Shown: positions 61,071 to 64,000 of the stretch, piece after piece
How positions within the stretch are numbered: position 1 is the first letter of the stretch
Layout of the letters: every line of letters begins with the position of its first letter
Assembly: GCF_964199755.1 (NCBI RefSeq)
Contig: NC_133896.1
Coordinates: 84,924,215-84,988,214 of the forward strand
Length of the DNA stretch: 64,000 bases
Direction of reading: 5' to 3'
DNA from: Larus michahellis
Taxonomy: Eukaryota > Chordata > Aves > Charadriiformes > Laridae
Notes under the pieces: model-generated
The model's input: only the letters and a program-made list of their open reading frames with translations
Databases searched by the model: none
What the model was told of the DNA's origin: nothing
Translations under genes and position numbers: made by a program

Positions 61071-62262
61071 TCATAGAATCATAGAATGGTTTGGGTTGGA
61101 AGGGACCTCAAGGATCACCTAGTTCCACCACCCTGCCATATGAGCAGGGACACCTCCCACTAGACCAGGCTGCTCAAAGCCCCATCCAACCTGGCCTTGA
61201 AACTTCCAGGGATGGGGCATCCACAACTTCCCTGGGCAACCTGTTCCAGTGTCTCACCACCCTCACAGTAAAGAATTTCCTCCTAATATCTAATCTAAAT
61301 CTTTCCTCTTTTAGTTTAAAACCATTACCCCTCATCCTATTGTGACAGGCCCTGCTAAAAAGTCTGTCCCCATCTTTCTTCTAAGAGCCCTTTAAGTATT
61401 ACAAGGCCACAATAAGGTCTCCCTGGAGCCTTCTCTTCTCCAGGCTGAACAACCCCAACTCTCTCAGCCTGTCCTCATAGGAGAGGTGCTCCAGCCCTCT
61501 GATCATCCTCGTGGCCCTTCTCTGGACACGTTCCAGCACGTCCATATCTCTCTTGTAGGAGGGGCTCCAGAATTGGACGCAGTACTCCAGGTGGGGTCTC
61601 ATGAGAGTGGAGTAGAGGGGGAGAATCACCTCCCTCGACCTGCTGGCCACGCTTCTCCTGATGCAGCCCAGGGTACGATTGGCTTTCTGGGCTGCTAGTG
61701 CACACTGACGGCTCATGTTGAGCCTCTCGTCCACCAGCACCCCCAAGTCCTTTGCTTCAGGGCTGCTCTCAAGCCCAGCCTATATCGGTGCTTGGGATTG
61801 CCCCGACGCAGATGGAGGACCTTGCACTTGGTCTTGTTGAACTTCATGAGGTTGACATGGGCCCACCTATTCAGCCTGTCAAGGTCCCTCTGGATGGCAT
61901 CCCTTCCCTCCAGCGTGTCAGCCACCCCACACAGCTTGGTGTCGTCGGCAAACTTGCTGAGGGTGCACTCTATGCCAGCGTCCATGTCGCTGACGAAGAT
62001 GTTAAACAAGACTGGTCCCAGTACTGATCCTTGAGGGACTCCACTTGTCACTGGCCTCCACTTGGACATGGACCCATTGACAGCCACTCTTTGGGTGCGG
62101 CCATCAAGCCAGTTCCTTATCCACTGAATTGTCAGTCCATCAAAGCCATATTTTATCAGCTTGGAGACCAGGATGTCATGCGGGACAGTGTCAAAGGCTT
62201 TGCTCAGGTCCAGGTAAATGATGTCAGTTGCTCTCCCCTTGTCTATTGATGTTGTGACCTTC
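61071..62262 (-). mobile_element. CR1 LINE with reverse transcriptase remnant, longest copy
   Basis: Read on the minus strand it runs from the reverse transcriptase palm ([12 protein letters not shown], then [17 protein letters not shown] and the FADD catalytic box) through the thumb and C-terminal segment to the non-coding tail ending CATTCTATGATTCTATGA. It spans about 1.2 kb of an element several kb long, so it is 5'-truncated. A frame change separates the two long frames, 62087-61713 and 61746-61399, and a stop follows. It cannot be active by itself. Confidence 0.95.
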
Positions 62263-63129
62263 TCATCACATTATTGGCAGTCGGATCATTTGGTGGTGAA
62301 AGGAAGGACTGAACTCAGCATCTGTTTACATTATTAACAATAGACACCCATGCAGTATCCCAGGAAAACCTCATTAACTTTGTGTCCTTTAGGTAATGGA
62401 GTTAAGATGTCCTGATGGACTGGGAAGGTCTGCATGCCTCGGTATGCTCTGTATATCAGGAGTGTTCCGCTCTACAGTGGGTCCCAAAAGAACCATGCAA
62501 CCTGCTTTTTTTCCAGTGTCTGAGGTATCCTGTGGCCTCACAGCCTCAGGTGGTGGAGAGGTGGCTGTGTAATCTTGCTGTGAGATTGGCCCAGCCTGCA
62601 AGCATTTCAGTAGGAATAAAAGTGCCCCAAAGAACACAGAAGTGGCCAGCGCTTCTCTGCAGGACACAACCCTGCAGGTTGCTGTGTTGGATTGAGAGAT
62701 AACAGTGGAGAAAGGCTGCTAGCAGGAAGGAGGTGTGATGGGGTAACGTGTATGAAAGAAAGTGTTAAAAGATTTTGCCAGCATTTTCCAGCCCAAGAAC
62801 TTCAGGGCAATTTGTTTGAGAGGAAAGATCAGAGATTGCTATTCATTTTTGGTCTTAATGATATTTTGAATTTAAATGTTTGTATTTGTAGTAGTAAAAT
62901 TAGGATTTGTGAAACTATAGTAGTTTTTTTTTTACCTAAATGCTAAACTTGTTAATTTATCACTCACACATTTAACAACCCATATGATGTATATGGAATT
63001 TTTTTTAACTTCATTTTTGGAAAGATTAGATGGACCTTTACTTTCCAAAGGCTGAGAAATAGCACAGCGGTCCATCCTCTACTGAGAGAGCACGGTGAAG
63101 TTTGTGTAACGTCTTACAGCTTCCGGTGA
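62263..63129. other. Non-coding spacer: nothing recognised
   Basis: No supported gene, RNA or repeat. AT-rich sequence at 62820-63020. Confidence 0.4.
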
Positions 63130-63445
63130 AGTGGGTTTCACAACCTCCCCGGGTAATCTATTGCAGCGCTGCCTTACTCAGAGAAAGTTTTTGCAACATC
63201 TAGCCTCTTTCTTTTTTTCCTTTCTTCTTTTCTTTCCTGAAAATTCAGCCGATTAGATCTTATCTTTGTCCTTCCAGCAATGTAATCGCTGCCTTTCTTA
63301 ATAACAACTTCTCATGCTCTGCAACCGCGTTATCATGTCCTGCCCTACTCCCAGCCTTCTCCTCTAGACTCAACAAACCCGGTTCCCCTGCTTCTCCCCA
63401 GAGACGACTGTTTTCCAAACCTCTTATCGCTGCAGATGTGCTCCC
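63130..63445 (-). mobile_element. Old CR1 LINE fragment
   Basis: CACAACCTCCCCGGGTAATC and CAGCCTTCTCCTCTAGACTC, then AACAAACCCGGTTCCCCTG, are worn CR1 tail and ORF2-end phrases in antisense, interrupted by a pyrimidine-rich insertion near 63205-63240. Confidence 0.65.
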
Positions 63446-63837
63446 ATTTCCGTGCTCCCTGCCCGGACCAGCCGGGCTGCTTGCCATCCCCCTGCGGTGG
63501 CTTCTCACTTCTCTCCGGCCACACGTTGTCTCCCCACAGCCCCCAGCCCCAGCACCCCTTTCCCCAGCCCCGGGGGCTCACCAGCGGTGGGGGCTGGCTG
63601 GGATGCTTGCTGGGGCCGAGTGAGGGTGCTGCGTGGGCGCAGGGGCTCTGTGGGGCCAGGTGCTGGAAGCACGGGTGCCAGGCCCCCGGGCTCTGCCGGG
63701 CGCAGGAACCGGCATGTGCAGTTCACTCCTCTTACCTCCCAGCCCTGCCAGGAAACCAGCGCTGTTGCTTTCTGAGGCTTGTCCTGAATTCCCAAGTTCA
63801 GGGAAGTCACCAACTCTCTCCTCAGGTGCTCTCAGAT
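63446..63837. other. GC-rich non-coding stretch
   Basis: GC-rich with overlapping open frames in several registers on both strands, the longest 176 codons on plus running into antisense CR1. No domain or splice structure is evident. Confidence 0.35.
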
Positions 63838-64000
63838 CCTAGAATCACAGAATGGTTTGGGTTGGAAGGGGCCTTCAGAGATGACCTAGTTCCAACCAGC
63901 CCCCATGGGCAGGGACACCTCCCACTAGACCAGGCTGCTCAAAGCCCCATTCCAACCCGACCTTGAACGCTTTCTATGATGGGGCATCCACAACTTCTCT
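63838..64000 (-). mobile_element. CR1 LINE 3' end, cut by the window edge
   Basis: TAGAATCACAGAATGGTTTG and TTGGAAGGGGCC mark the CR1 3' terminus in antisense. The element continues past position 64000. Confidence 0.92.

Noticed and set aside
61399..62087. Reverse-transcriptase frames as host genes
   Set aside because: They are the broken ORF2 of a CR1 element, with a frameshift, a missing 5' part and stops.
63436..63966. 176-codon plus-strand frame
   Set aside because: GC-rich, overlaps other frames and runs into antisense CR1 sequence, so not a gene.
1..64000. Endogenous retrovirus, tRNA, CRISPR or other RNA gene
   Set aside because: No LTR pair, gag/pol/env blocks, tRNA B-box with cloverleaf, or regular spacer array was found by eye. 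Short ncRNAs cannot be excluded without a covariance search.

Overview
The window is vertebrate nuclear DNA, almost certainly from a bird. It has split genes with canonical GT-AG introns, two CpG islands, and about ten CR1 LINE fragments, several with the CR1 3' end (ATAGAATCATAGAATGG followed by TTGGAAGGGACC) that is typical of avian genomes. Two worn MIR-like SINE remnants are also present. I see no prokaryotic, plasmid, phage or CRISPR features. I can assemble two protein-coding genes, both on the minus strand: NOBOX on the left and ARHGEF5 in the middle. Their pairing matches the ARHGEF5-NOBOX neighbourhood of human 7q35.

Layout. 1-2550: no gene, a GGATA/GGATG microsatellite and a young CR1 tail. 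2553-5720 (-): NOBOX, an oocyte homeobox transcription factor. Five exons are phase-consistent and a sixth, terminal exon is tentative; the exon with the start codon was not found. 5721-8700: probable NOBOX 5' intron. 8380-8990: CpG island with oppositely directed splice donors. 9010-13508: intergenic DNA and probable ARHGEF5 3' UTR, including a MIR remnant. 13509-29348 (-): complete ARHGEF5 coding region, 14 coding exons, 5238 nt including the stop (1745 aa). The order is a 1190-aa disordered N-terminal exon, a short linker, DH (RhoGEF), PH and SH3. 29352-49129: predicted first intron of about 20 kb. 48390-49480: strong CpG island, the likely ARHGEF5 promoter, with a minus-strand first exon ending at 49130 and plus-strand donors at 49235 and 49262. 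49500-64000: no recognisable gene. This part holds CR1 copies at 51632, 52783, 61071, 63130 and 63838, and a possible decayed tandem repeat near 59 kb.

ARHGEF5 turns on Rho-family GTPases at membrane and actin structures. NOBOX is a nuclear regulator of oocyte genes. Nothing in the sequence links their functions; they are syntenic neighbours. Exon limits were set by hand from splice consensus, reading phase and recalled family similarity. All 14 ARHGEF5 exons join in phase to a length divisible by three, which strongly supports that model. I did not find a convincing new biological system. The most useful second-look items are a NAGNAG acceptor in the PH domain, CR1 copies pressed against two ARHGEF5 splice sites, the two divergent CpG promoters, an orphan exon-like block at 44.3 kb and the repeat field at 59 kb.
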